From NCBI GenBank assembly GCA_022749755.1, contig CM040453.1:14269368-14333367 (forward strand): a stretch of 64,000 bases of DNA, written 5' to 3'. Source of the DNA: Azadirachta indica (Eukaryota; Streptophyta; Magnoliopsida; Sapindales; Meliaceae). This document shows positions 37,501 to 49,363 of the stretch, piece by piece. The first letter of the stretch is position 1; each line of letters starts with the position of its first letter. The notes below the pieces were generated by a model. It saw only the letters and a program-made list of their open reading frames with translations, was not told the DNA's origin and did not search any database. Made by a program: the position numbers and the translations under genes.

Positions 37501-38811
37501 GAACTGTAAGTACAATAGAAGACAAAATAAAGGTGTCAACAAAACAAAGAGAATATGATAATTAAGAAAAGCAAGAATTACCGCTTGCAAAATTCTATCG
37601 GCTGCATCACCTTCCAACAGCCTTAACCCTGCAGTTGCCTACAAAACAATAAAACCCAATCTCAGTAATTCAACTAAAGAATACGATATCGCCTAAAGAA
37701 ATCTTAGTAAATGAGAACATGAAACCTATCTGAATTTACTCACCCCAACTTTAACCGGTGTCTTTGGTCGCAAAGCTTGTGGTACAACACCTTCAGCTTT
37801 ATCAAGAAGCGGGATCAGGGACTTCGCCGCAGCTTGCGGATCATTTGCATATGCACTCAAACCTGGTTTAGTCTGTAACATCACATCATCACCAACCCAA
37901 AATCAGAACTAAACAAAACAATTCAATCAAAATAAGCCAAAAATTAAAAAAATGCAGTGCAATTCAAGTAATAAATCTTGAACTAATAATTACAAGCTCT
38001 CAGCTGAAGTCCTGAAATCACTGAATGCAAATAAAATTCTCCCTGACCCTTTTTTACTTTTAACAAATCATGATGTTAGAGCAAATAAAAATACCGCAAT
38101 CTGTTTACCCAGATCTAAACCAACGTTTGGGACTGATGTTCGGTAACTTTTTTCATTTACTTCCCCATCTTGTGACTGCACGAATAATAATATTTTCATT
38201 TCTGCATTAATTAAAATAATAAATTTGCATAATTTTTAAAATTTGAACAATTTAGTTCTTTTCCTTTGATTTGAATATCTTTTGGACCAAAATATTAAAA
38301 TTAAAAAATTTGTTCTAATTTATTATTTTAAAGAGGAATAAGTAAAAGTGATTTTAAAAGGTTATAAAATGTTTCCAAAATTCTTTTTAGAATATTTTTA
38401 ACAAAATTTCGCTACCTTATATATTCCTTCAAAGTTCATCTTGATGTGATTTGAAGAGGAAATTGCCGCATGATTGATATAGTTATGTTTGAATATCAAT
38501 TCTTTAAAAGTTAATGCAATATGAAGATTGATTGATGAGCGTAGAGCATGTAAGAGGAGAAATCAAGCAAGCATTTTGGTAACACCAGCGTGTTAAAAGC
38601 CTACTTCATCTCTTGCTAATATAATATAAATAAATAAAAAAAATATAATATAATTTTTATTAAATATTAATTAACTTTTAATATTTTTAATCTTAAATAA
38701 ATAATAATAATACGATAATAATCGATGATAGATTTATATTAAAAAAATATATGATTAAAAATTTTAAAAGAATTTCTTTTATTACCTTGAAATTTTTTAT
38801 TTAGTAATAAT

Positions 38812-38813
38812 AA

Positions 38814-38844
<31 letters not shown>
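38812..38844. repeat. (AAAT)n microsatellite in intron 1 of apyrase copy 2
   Basis: Seven or so perfect AAAT/AATA units after a short ATA run. Confidence 0.9.
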
Positions 38845-39087
38845 GAGATTTCTCTTCTTACTGGATGCGAATATATAATTAAATTAAATATAAAAAATAT
38901 ATTTTTCTTATATATTTTATTATTTATATTATTGTTTATATTTACTTTTACATATTATATTATTTTCATTCTACCTTAAAGTTGAGATTGTACATACCAG
39001 TTAACATAATCATTGTCGCTATTAAAATAATAAGGTCATTTTTCTTTCTTAAGTAAATTTTCAGTGTTAATGTTATAAAAGTAACAG

Positions 39088-41140
39088 GGATGGTAATTTT
39101 TTCCACTAGATTAGGGGCTCGCAAGGGCCTGACTCATTTCGGTCGAAGATCAAGAAAAATTTATTTAGAAAAATCAGAATCGGATTGAATTCAGAGATAA
39201 TTTTTTGTCGTCAATTTAAAAATCACCCTCTTTGCCCTCAATCCGTTCCCATACCACCCAAAAAAGTTTAAAATTATTTTATAAAATTATAATTGTATCT
39301 ATATTATTTAATAAATAATTATATAAATTTTATGTTTTTTATTTTTATCAGTCTAATCGTTTAAAAAAATTTACACTTTTTCAATTTAATCAATTAGATC
39401 CTTCACATGATAGTATTATATATTTTTTTAAAATTGTAAATTCTTAATTATATATATTTATAATAAGAAAAATTCTAGATCTTAAAAGAAACCTCCTCTT
39501 CTCATAGCCATCCTCAAAATATTTTTTTTTTTTTGTAAAAATTATCAAAACATATAAAGTCCAAGATTGATTTAATATATTTTCTCTAACATTATCAATT
39601 CTATTAAAAATTATATATAATACTATACTTATTTATTTTCTATTTATATAGGTTAATAAAAAAAATTATAGTAAATGTATTAATCAAATTTAATATTTTA
39701 TTTTAACAAAAATTTTATTAGCTATAATTTTTTTGTATAAGTTGTCTCAATTAAATTGATGATTTTCGTCTATTCTTTTATTTTTAACAACTAATTTATG
39801 AAAAATTAAATATTTATTTTTGTTATATTATTTTGATAATACGTGAAATGGTAGTTTCACATATCAAAAAATATTGTTAACTAATAAATCTTTTTGATGA
39901 AAAAATAATCAATTGATGTCAAACAAAATAATCAATTTGTAACTAATGGATTAATTTATTATGATATAATAATAAAAGATTAACAAAAAGGAAAAAAATT
40001 ATTAAAGATTTTCTTTTTCTTTCCAGATTTTATTTTTTTATTTATCAAATAAAATATTTATAACCCTAAACAATTAAAATTTATAATAAAATACAATGAC
40101 TAATTATATTTTGATCCTTACTTAACTAAACGTTTTAAATATCTCTTCAATGTAAAATTATAAATACCTAATATGATAATAATTCATGCTTATTTATAAT
40201 TAATGTAATATAAAGAACAGTTATATTAACAAATATAATTAATTAAGTCAATTTGTATACATGCGTTCAACCAATTATATAATAATATATTAATCATATT
40301 AATAATTTACATAAATATTATTTAATATTATGTTTAAAAATTGCATACAAGCTTTATATATAATTTGCAATCATAAATTATAGCAATATATTTTTAAGAT
40401 AAAATTTTTCTTATTTTATTTTAATAATTAATTTATAAAAAATTAAAATTTTTTTTATTTTATTATCTTTGATATGTGAAATGGTTATTTCACGTATAAA
40501 AAATTAATTTATTATTATTAAAAAAATAAAAAAATTATTATTAAATTGTATAATAATAAAATAAAGTAAATATTGATTCTTTATTAAATATATTTCATCT
40601 ATATATTTTAATGAATGAATCAAAGTGGTAGAGTGATAAAAAGATTATAAATATTCTACTAAATCGTGTGTTCAATTTAGACAATTACAATTTTTTTTAA
40701 TTTTGCATAAGTTAAATAGCGTCAAAACAGGGTCGGGGCTGTTAAGATACCCGACCCAAATTGAAGACATTTCCGACCTGACCCCAATCTCCCTAAATAG
40801 AGATGGGATGGGAGATTAGAGATTAGGGTTCCGTATTCGTTACCATTCCCAAATAGTAGGACTAAAAGTGTAATTTTAGAATATTAAAGATGTTAATTGT
40901 AAATAAAGTAGGGATGCAATTGATATTTTTAATACAAAATTTTTTATAGTTATTTATAAAATGGATCGTTATATAATTAACCAAATAATTTTTAATTTTT
41001 ATTGCAGAAAAAGGTGATGGGCCTGAGAACCCATCCTCGTTTTCAGCCCGATTTTACAAGAGAGACGGACTTTTTCATCTTTATCACCGACTTGATCCCC
41101 GTTTAAAATCAAAATTTAGTCCCCGTTCCCGCGCTAAAAT
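39088..41140. mobile_element. Repeat-rich insert in intron 1 of apyrase copy 2
   Basis: Intron 1 is about 2 kb longer here than in copy 1. The extra DNA starts near AGGGATGGTAATTTTTTCC (39089) and contains TTACCATTCCC (40846), the inverted form of that end, as in GC-rich hAT-type non-autonomous elements. GC-rich blocks lie at about 40727-40855 (CAGGGTCGGGGCTG, CGACCTGACCCC) and 41030-41135 (CTTGATCCCCGTTT, AGTCCCCGTTCCCGCG) in AT-rich surroundings. A tRNA-SINE-like phrase (GTGGTAGAGTGATAAAAAG then GTGTTCAATTTAGAC) lies at about 40624-40685. Exact element borders are not resolved. Confidence 0.45.
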
Positions 41141-41582
41141 AGTACTCGCGCCTTTGAATAAACTGATCCTAAAGCAGTTTAAAATTCTCGGCCCAAAACA
41201 AAGAGATATGCTAAAAATAATAGTAACTTCAAAGAATAAAATACCTGAACATAAAGCTCGAGATCTTTGCCAATTGGGAGCAGATCCGAGTTCTGATCAA
41301 AACAGTACACGTGGACACGCTCCCAGTGCTTCCCGCGTCAAAAACAACAGCGTATCTCTTCGACACCTTCAAATTCGACGAGAACTTGCGACTTACACCG
41401 TAATTCATCGCGACGTCAGAAGGAGGCGCCCGTCTCGTCGTCAGAAACAAGACGCACACTATTAACACGACCAGCAAGGCGCTGCGGCGGCAGAGGCTGC
41501 GGCTACCGGACTGCTCCATCAATGCCTTCTCGGACAAGAGCGGATTAGGGAGGAAAGAGGAGCTGGCGGTGTTTCCCTGCAT

Positions 41583-41999
41583 TTCTAATTTAAAAACAAA
41601 AACGGAGATTAAGTTTAACAATCAATTAAACTGCACCAAACACTGGAAGCAAGTAAGCTTTTTAAAGAGCTTTGAACACACAATCCGAGTCGGAGCGCTC
41701 TGCTGCACGTGCATGGTTCAGGTGTTTGGACGCGTGTTGTTCATTCACTGGGGGGAGTGCTCTTTGCAACAACCTACCTCTTACGTCTTTCATTTTATTT
41801 TCTTTCTTTATTTTTTCCAGCATTTGCCTAGTGAAAATGCAGATTTTTGTCGATCTTTTTTTCTCTTGGATTTCGTGAGTTAAATGAATATTTAACAGAT
41901 CACGTTTCACATGCGAATGAATAATACAGGGTATATTCTTAGAATTAATTAATTAATTAATTATTAAAATTAATTCTGACTAATTTGTTTTTGTTTGTA

Positions 42000-42047
<48 letters not shown>

Positions 42048-42565
42048 ATTGTTGAATTCTTTAGTCGGCTAAAACTTTATTTATGCTTGTCGTTTCATTT
42101 GACAATTATTTAAAACATCATGTGAAGCACTGAATTTAGTCTAAAACCTAAGTCTGTGTAACAATTAACCCATGTTAAAAAGATGCTACAAATGCCCCAT
42201 AAGGAGAATGGTGGAGGATTTATTTATGATGAGGAGATATTAAGCTCTGTAACTCAATATACAATATTCAATATTCAATATTTGTTCAAAGAAATCTCAA
42301 GATCTAATATAAACATACAACTAAGGTTGGTTTGGTTCAAATCCATTCAATATTCACTTAACTTCGGTTCAGTTTTCAATTAGGTTGACTGCAAACTCAA
42401 CCGAACTGAAAAATGTGCACCTTTGATAACTGGTGCCTCTAATAATTAGTGATACAGTTATTATCTTCACCTTCCAATTTAAGGTAAAATTATAGCTAGC
42501 ACAGTATAGCATAGCTATAATATATTATGAATACTAATAGCTATAATATATTATGAATACTAATA
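41583..42565. promoter_or_regulatory. 5' flank of apyrase copy 2
   Basis: 41583-42120 is homologous to the 5' flank of copy 1 (33402-33800): the shared landmarks GGTGTTTGGACGCGTGT, CACGTTTCACATGCGAATGA (41900 region) and GTCGGCTAAAACTTTATTT occur in order. Beyond 42420 the sequence is homologous to about 24060-24180, the 3' flank of copy 1. A 26-bp unit is tandemly repeated at 42515-42566 (TATAATATATTATGAATACT). Confidence 0.55.
42003..42046. repeat. (TTA)n microsatellite
   Basis: About fourteen uninterrupted TTA units upstream of apyrase copy 2. The homologous place in copy 1 (33705-33718) has only a few units, so the array expanded after duplication or shrank there. Confidence 0.95.
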
Positions 42566-42827
42566 GAGAGAATGCCCATTACCCCCTCATTTTTAAGCTA
42601 ATATCTTATTATTTCTTTATATTTTTTCTAATATCTTACACCTTCTTAATTTTTATTTTTTTTAGTTTTGTCTTTTGGTTCAATTGGTTTACAAAATAGT
42701 AAAATAAAAAATATTTAAAATATTAAAAATCAAAATTAAAACTCAAGGAAGTGATGAGATATTAAAAAAAATATTAGAGATAATAGGATATTAGTTTAAC
42801 AAGGAGAGAGGCAATGAGCATTCTCGC
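42566..42827. mobile_element. Mutator-like MITE, 262 bp, with 9-bp target duplication
   Basis: Inverted ends GAGAGAATGCCCATTACC and GCGAGAATGCTCATTGCC (right end reversed) continue as complementary arms (AGCTAATATCTTATTATTTC / AACTAATATCCTATTATCTC). The perfect 9-bp direct repeat ATACTAATA flanks it (42557-42565, 42828-42836). The duplicated region at about 24130 carries an uninterrupted site, AATACTAGTATTATAATTG, so the element inserted after the flank duplication. Confidence 0.85.
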
Positions 42828-42868
42828 ATACTAATATTATAATCGTTAGATTATACTTTATGCAATCA

Positions 42869-43370
42869 TTTGGGCTAGTTTAAATGACTAGTAGTTAGGT
42901 TTCTCAAATGAGAAGTCCTGATTTCGAACCTTACTATTTGTAAGAATTTTTGTTCTTACCTTAGGTGAGACATCATTATATGTAAAGTCTACTATATAAG
43001 ATCCACTATATTATAATGTGGGTAAATTTTTCACTTTGATGAGAGCAAACATCGCCTAAATTAACATGTTTGAGCGACGTCAAAAAACTATATAAGATCC
43101 ACTTTATTATAATATGGTAAATTTTTCATTTTGATGAGGGCAAATATCGCCTAAATTAATATGTTTGAGTGACGTCAAACAAACTGCTATAGGGCAATGG
43201 CTCTATTTGTGATATTCCTATCTATAATTTTAGAGATTTATAATTCTTCCGTTTTATTGCATGGAATTTTACCAAATTAGATTAACAAGAATCCCAAAAT
43301 CCTAAATGTTAAATAAGCATTTAGGTATTGAATTTTTATTTTAGTTGATTGGTAGTTTGACTACGATATT
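42869..43370. mobile_element. Insertion with SINE-like head and 96-bp tandem repeat
   Basis: This stretch is absent at the matching place in the left copy (about 24170-24210). It starts GGGCTAGTTTAAATGACTAG and has CTGATTTCGAACCTT about 50 bp on, loosely like A and B boxes of a tRNA-derived SINE. Two 96-bp direct repeats follow at 42991-43086 and 43087-43180, each beginning ACTATATAAGATCCACT and ending GACGTCAAA. Confidence 0.4.
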
Positions 43371-44189
43371 TTTTATAAAGTTTCTCACTTATGTGAAAAT
43401 TAATCACCAGCTAATTATATTTATTAAGTATATAATATATAAATGATTTACTGTAACATAATTCTCTAATTCATCAAAATTATATAATTATTTAAAACAT
43501 AATTCAATACTGAATTCTTCAAAATCAAATCCATTACATTTAGTTCTTTTGATACACTAAAATAACAATTTAGTAGCATCATCTTCCATACAAATTAATC
43601 TAAAATATGTCACAAGAGTAAAATTGAAGAGCCTAAAATAAATGATGAAAGAATCAAACAGTTAAAACCTTCAACAATCCAATTTCTGACTGTTGATGGT
43701 GTATTTATGTAATTTTGTCTAGCTTTAAAATTTTTGAGATTTATAAAAAAATTGAGTCTTATTTAAAGGGCAATTATACAATATCTCTATTTTATATATT
43801 CTTATTAATAAGACACTTAAAATTAGAAAAAGAATTACATTTATCTGAGTTCCAATTATATAGAAATTGTGTATTTTAAAAAGGCAAATATTACTTTGAT
43901 TTTCAATTGGGTATTTTAAAAGTGTAAAGTCTATGCAGTACTATATTTACTGAACATAATTAATATTTAGAAAAATATTACTTCAATAAGGATATAACAA
44001 AAATAAATAGAAAATCAATTTAAATTAAAGGGTATAGACAAATGTTGTCTAAAGTTTGGCGAAAATATAAATGTATCATGTGGTTTGGCGAAGTGGATAT
44101 ATCTACCTCTCTAATTTTATAAATAAATAGATACTAATCATCTACGATCTCTTAAGCCAAATTTCATAAAATTTCCTATATTTTTAATA

Positions 44190-44821
44190 AGGATAGCAAA
44201 ATTTTTCATGGGATCCCAAATTCATAGGGATTCACTTCTAATGAGAGAGAATTCAAATAAATTTACGGGAAATGAGGCAGGGAATGGGAAGAAATTAATC
44301 CCCAATTTATTAATGGGACAGAGATTGATTTACCTCTCCTCACCCCATCCCCACCCCATTTCTTAATAAAATATGTTATAAATATATTATAATTTATAAA
44401 TTAAATTTTATATATGTAAATATAATTTTATATTATAATTTCTAAAATTTATATTATGATTAAATATAATTAGTAATAAAAAATTATAAAGTCATGAATT
44501 AATGTTATAAAAAATAGAATATACAAATAAAAAATAAAAAATTAAAAATTAAAAAGACCTTATATTGTATTTCTAATAATATATTAATAATATTTTTATT
44601 TAAGTTAATTAAATTTTTATATTATTAAAATTAATTTAAAAAAATAATATAAAATAGAAAATTAATATGGGAATGGGGAACTCATTTATCGTACAGAGAT
44701 TCTCCATCCCTATTCCATTAAATTTAATGAAGAATAGGGCGGGGAATGGGGCGGGGAATGAGGGTTAAAATAGAAAACAGGATGAGGAACCCCACCCCCA
44801 CCTCGCCCCATTGCCATCCCT
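44190..44821. mobile_element. GC-rich hAT-like non-autonomous element, about 630 bp
   Basis: Ends AGGATAGCAAAATTTTTCAT and, reversed, AGGGATGGCAATGGGGCGAG form a short imperfect inverted repeat. Subterminal G-rich and C-rich arms (GGCGGGGAATGGGGC and CCCCACCCCCACCTC) contrast with an AT-rich middle. The flanks both read TTTTTAATA, but with a small offset, so the target duplication is uncertain. Confidence 0.5.
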
Positions 44822-45109
44822 AATTTTTAATATTGGATACTTATTTCATAATAGTATAATTATATACAAATAAATACTAATAAATTCTCCCTATTTACTA
44901 ATTCGTACTATTATTTATAATTAAAAATTGATAATAATTTAGTATACCCAATAGGATATAATTATTTAAAATTCTAATAAATACATATAATAAGACTATT
45001 TTACATTCTTGTCATAATTAATCTAAAAAGATATTTTTATTTTATTTAAAATAATTGAATTTATATTAATTTAAGTCTTTCTATAAATCTATTAGTATAA
45101 CAATAGACA

Positions 45110-45258
45110 AACTACTAAATATAAATTGATGTAACATTGTTAATGTTTTATATTGTCATATTTTCTCATTTTTATTCTTATTAATTGGAATTTTTTTGTG
45201 TTGTTATCATATTAATATTATCAGGCCAAATCAATTTGTATATAAAAATTTGGCTAAA
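45110..45258. mobile_element. Short MITE, family member 2
   Basis: Left end AAATATAAATTGATGTAACA; right end, reversed, TATACAAATTGATTTGGCC. Same terminal core as the elements at 25848-26000 and 48785-48925. Confidence 0.5.
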
Positions 45259-46247
45259 GAGGTTTATTTCGATTGTTGTTTTAAGTCTATTAGTTAGTCA
45301 ATCGATTTAGTTCTTATATTTTGTTCATTTATTAATTATTTTTTATATTTTAAATAAAATTAATTATATATTTATTTTAATTAATTATTAATATATAATT
45401 TTATCCATCTTATCCAAACTCTTTGATATTTTAATTTTTCAAATATAAAATAATATCTTATGTTGATAAATCATTAAAAGATGTTAAATAATCTAATTCA
45501 TATATTCCAAGTTTTTACATGGGATATTTTATTTGTTAGTTCTATATAATAAAAAATAATAACATTTCATTTAGATTAATTGCAGTGAATATAAAATAAT
45601 CTTATTCTATGTATTTTTTTAAAACTTTTGTTTTTAAATAAAAATAATAATATAGTCATTAGATTTTATTTGTATGTGACTTAAACTTTAAGAAATAAAT
45701 GTATATTATTAAATATTATAAGAATGATTTATTAAGGTTTTTTGATATATAAGGGTACTTTTACATGCCTTCCTAAAAGTTTTCTCATTAATTCTTCTTT
45801 TATCAACAAAATAAGAGAAATAAAATTAGAATAAAATTTAGTCTAAATAAAAAAAATAAAAAATATATAAATTTATCTGTCTCTTTTACTTAACAAAACA
45901 AATGCCTTGGCAGAAAAAAAAAAATCCAAAATGTTCATGATTTACTCAAACTTACGGTTTAATTTTCTTAAGATTTCTATTTTAAGTATATTATTTTAGG
46001 TTAGTTTAAATTAATAATTTTATAATGGTTTAATAGTACTAAACTCAATATAAATCTTAAAAAAATATTAAATTTATTGATTCAAATATATATTTTAAGT
46101 ATTTAAAAAAAATTAACTCTTACAATTATGAATTTTTTAATTTATCATTAACGTTAAAGATCCTCAATTTTCAATTTTTTATCAAATCTTATAATACAAA
46201 TCAAATTTTTATATCTTCCCAATAATAATAAATTTTCATATATAAAA

Positions 46248-47176
46248 TCATCAATTCATATATCATTAAAATAAAATAATAAAGATAAACAATTTGATTT
46301 TTTTCATAAAATAATTGATAAAAATAAGGTAATTGACAACAATTATCAATTTCATTGAGATAATTCATATGAAATATTATAACTAATAATAATTTTGTTA
46401 GAACAAAATATCAAATTTGATTGGTAAATTTACTTTATTTTTATTAAGTTATATAAATAAAAAAGTAAATTAACATGGTAGTAAATTATGATTCAGTTCT
46501 TAATAGTATTGATAAAAAATTACAAAAAATATATTAAATCAATTTTAAAATTTCATATTTCTTGATAATTTTGTAGGAAAATATTTTATTTGGGCTAATA
46601 AGACAATAAAACATGAAAAAGAAAATAAAATCTTTGAGAATATTTTTTCTTTGTTAATCTTTTATTATTATGTACAAAAATAATTCATTAATTATAAATT
46701 GATTATCTGTTTGATATCAATTGATAATTTTATTCTATCAAAAATCATTATTTCAATTATTAAAAAATATTCAATTTTTTAGTTGCTGATTATTTCATTA
46801 AATTTCTTTCTTAGTAAAATGAATTTGAAAATTTTTAAAATTGATAAATTGAAATACTCTATAGTTTTTGATTGATTTAATTAATTAAATTAAAAAATTA
46901 TAAATTTTTATGAAGAATTTTAATTAAATAAGAAAGATTAAATTTTTATAATTATTTATTAAATAAAACGAATATATATATAATTAATCAAAAAAATTTG
47001 AATTTATTGTTGACAACGGCCGGAAAACCGGCCCATCCCGTGCTCCGCCATTTCCCGCTTCTTTGGAAAATCTGTATGTAATTTTGACCCTAACGAATTC
47101 AGTCAGTCCAAAATGAGTTAGGCCCGTCCAGGTTATGCTATCTGTAAAATCTTTTCACAATTCTGTATAGCGTAAT
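46248..47176. repeat. 1-kb direct repeat, unit A
   Basis: It starts ATCAATTCATATATCATTAA and ends with CTTTTCACAATTCTGTATAG. It is colinear with unit B at 47399-48198. Most of it is very AT-rich, but the last 180 bp is GC-richer and contains the perfect palindrome GGCCGG-AAAA-CCGGCC (47018-47033), then CCATCCCGTGCTCCGCCATT. Unit A contains about 120 bp (around 46610-46745) that unit B lacks. Confidence 0.88.
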
Positions 47177-47398
47177 GAAGGGATAATGATATATACCCTC
47201 CTAATATTTTCTCTAATAAATAGTCATTTCTCAATATTTGAGAAAAGACAGTTATTCACTTAATGTTTGAATAAATAAATATATACCCTTTACTTTTATT
47301 TTTGTTATTTGACCATTTAACTTATTATCATTTGTATTTCCAATTTTTTATATAATAATAATATGATATATTTTATTTAACTATAACAATATAAAATA

Positions 47399-48198
47399 AT
47401 CAATTCATATATCATTAAAATAAAATAATAAAAATAAATAATTTGATTTTTTTCATAAAATAATTGATAAAAATAAGGCAGTTGACAACAATTACCAATT
47501 TCATTGAGATAATTTATACGAGATATTATAACTAATAATAATTTTGTTATAACAAAATATTAAATTTGATTGATACATTTACTTTATTTTTATTAACCTA
47601 TATAAATAGAAAAGTAAATTAACATAGTAGTAAATTTATGATTTAATTCTTAATAGAATTAATAAAAAATTACAAAAATAATTTTAAAATTTTATATTTC
47701 TTGATAATTTTGTAGAAAAATATTTTATTTGGGTTAATAAGAAAATAAAATAAAATCATTATTTCAATTATTAAAAATTATTCAATTTTTTAGTTGCTGA
47801 TTATTTCAGTAAATTTTTTTCTTAATAAAATGAATTTGAAAATTTTTAAAATTGATAAAATTGAAATACTCTATAGTTTTATGAACAATTTAATTGATTA
47901 AAAATTAAAAAAATTATGAATTTTATGAAGAATTTTAATTAAAACAAGGAATATTAAATTTTTATAATTATTTATTAAATAAAATGAATATATGTATATA
48001 TAATTAATCAAAAAATTTTTGAATTTACTGTTGACAACGGCCGGAAAACCGGCCCATCCCGTGATCCGCCATTTCCCGTTTCTTTGCTAAAACTGTCTCT
48101 AATTTTGACCCAAACGAATTCACTAAGTCCATAATGAGTTAGGCCCATCCAGGTTATGCCATCCATAAAATCTTTTCACAGTTCTGTATAGCATAATC
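47399..48198. repeat. 1-kb direct repeat, unit B
   Basis: Second copy of the repeat, about 220 bp after unit A. The palindrome GGCCGG-AAAA-CCGGCC recurs exactly at 48039-48054. The GC-richer end is better conserved than the AT-rich body. The 220-bp spacer begins GGGATAATGATATATACCCT, a phrase like the ends of Mutator-type MITEs. Confidence 0.88.
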
Positions 48199-48784
48199 AA
48201 TTATTAAAAACAATAGACATGCTATTTAATTAACAAAATAATAATTACTTGATGCTTACAAAGGTTAAGAAAAGTATTAAAAATAATTAATAATTTATTG
48301 ATGTATGCAAAGAAGAAAAAACAACCATTAACAAATATTCATTGAAATTGGTTTGAATCTATATTTATAAACGTATTATTCAATTTAAAATAGATGACCA
48401 TTAATTGATGAAATGCTTAAAGATAATATTTTTTAAAAATATTTTTTGGTTAATTTAATGTAAGTTGATTACCTTATTTTCAATTTAGTAGAAACAATAA
48501 ATGTTTGTTTTAATTTCCTCTTAACATTTTAAATTTATTTTTACATATTTAAAAAGCACTCAAGAGGCTTTGCTGTATGTCAAGTACAAATTTTTTTTTA
48601 AAAAAAAAATGCACCCATCTAAATACATTTTAGAATATAACAACGTACTCTATGTTCAAAAAATGTTCTAATATGTGTACAAACTCTTATAAAAACTAAT
48701 CCTAGCCAGTGTCTCGCTGCTACATTATTGACAGATATTCTACATTTTCTACATTTTTTAAAGGAATAAAAGAAGAGAATAATA

Positions 48785-48925
48785 CTAAGAGATACAAATT
48801 GATGTGAAAAGACAATATTTATTAATAAAAATATAAAATCAGCACAATTAATAAAAATAAATAATATAAATCATATGACAACGGATATTATTAGGTCACC
48901 CTAATTTAGATCTCATAATTTTATG
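48785..48925. mobile_element. Short MITE, family member 3
   Basis: Left end AGAGATACAAATTGATGTGA. It lies in the flank duplicated with 25848-26000 and shares its terminal sequence, so these two copies probably descend from one insertion. Confidence 0.45.
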
Positions 48926-49363
48926 AAATCCGAAACTAATGATATATTTAAAATTGAAATACCATGATATATTAGGTTTGCACAAAGAAAAAAGCCTGTA
49001 TCTAATATATTGTAGTCAAATCCAAAAATGGAATTGGCATCCAGTTCCTTCTGCTCAGAACTAAATTAACTAATTGAATTGAATGGAATCGAATCATTAG
49101 TTCTCTCAAAGATTATAATCAAAACAATTTTGTAATGTAATCAAAAATGATAATAAATGTAACTAAAATTTTTCTTTTCCTTTTCTCCTCATTATTCCTA
49201 AGATATATATAGACCAAATCCAATTCCCAATCCCAGTTGATACTCATTCTGAAGTAATAGGCCGTGGATACTTACTTCCAGCTTCAATTCTCCCAGCGCC
49301 TAAAATACCATGTATGCCTGAAATTTTAAGAAGAATAATTAGGTTGATGGTGTGATTCAATCA

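Larger units (their letters stand above)
34549..41582 (-). pseudogene. Apyrase pseudogene, tandem copy 2
   Basis: Same nine-exon structure as its neighbours: 41245-41582, 37744-37872, 37582-37638, 37389-37481, 36118-36323, 35662-35753, 35080-35294, 34780-34969 and 34549-34679. All splice sites are GT-AG. Two lesions break the frame. In exon 1, one base is missing in ACR1, after GSTGS, where copies 1 and 3 have GGGAGTCG and this copy has GGGAGCG (about 41318). In exon 5, the fifth codon is TAA (36309-36311) where the other copies have a Tyr codon. Downstream exons stay open and keep [14 protein letters not shown] and [13 protein letters not shown], so decay is recent. The C-terminus is longer ([11 protein letters not shown]). 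Intron 1 is swollen to 3.4 kb by inserted repeats. The predicted product is at most a short N-terminal fragment without catalytic regions; a transcribed pseudogene or an assembly error are the alternatives. Confidence 0.85.

Noticed and set aside
42003..42046. CRISPR-like or functional array at the TTA repeat
   Set aside because: It is a plain trinucleotide microsatellite without spacers.
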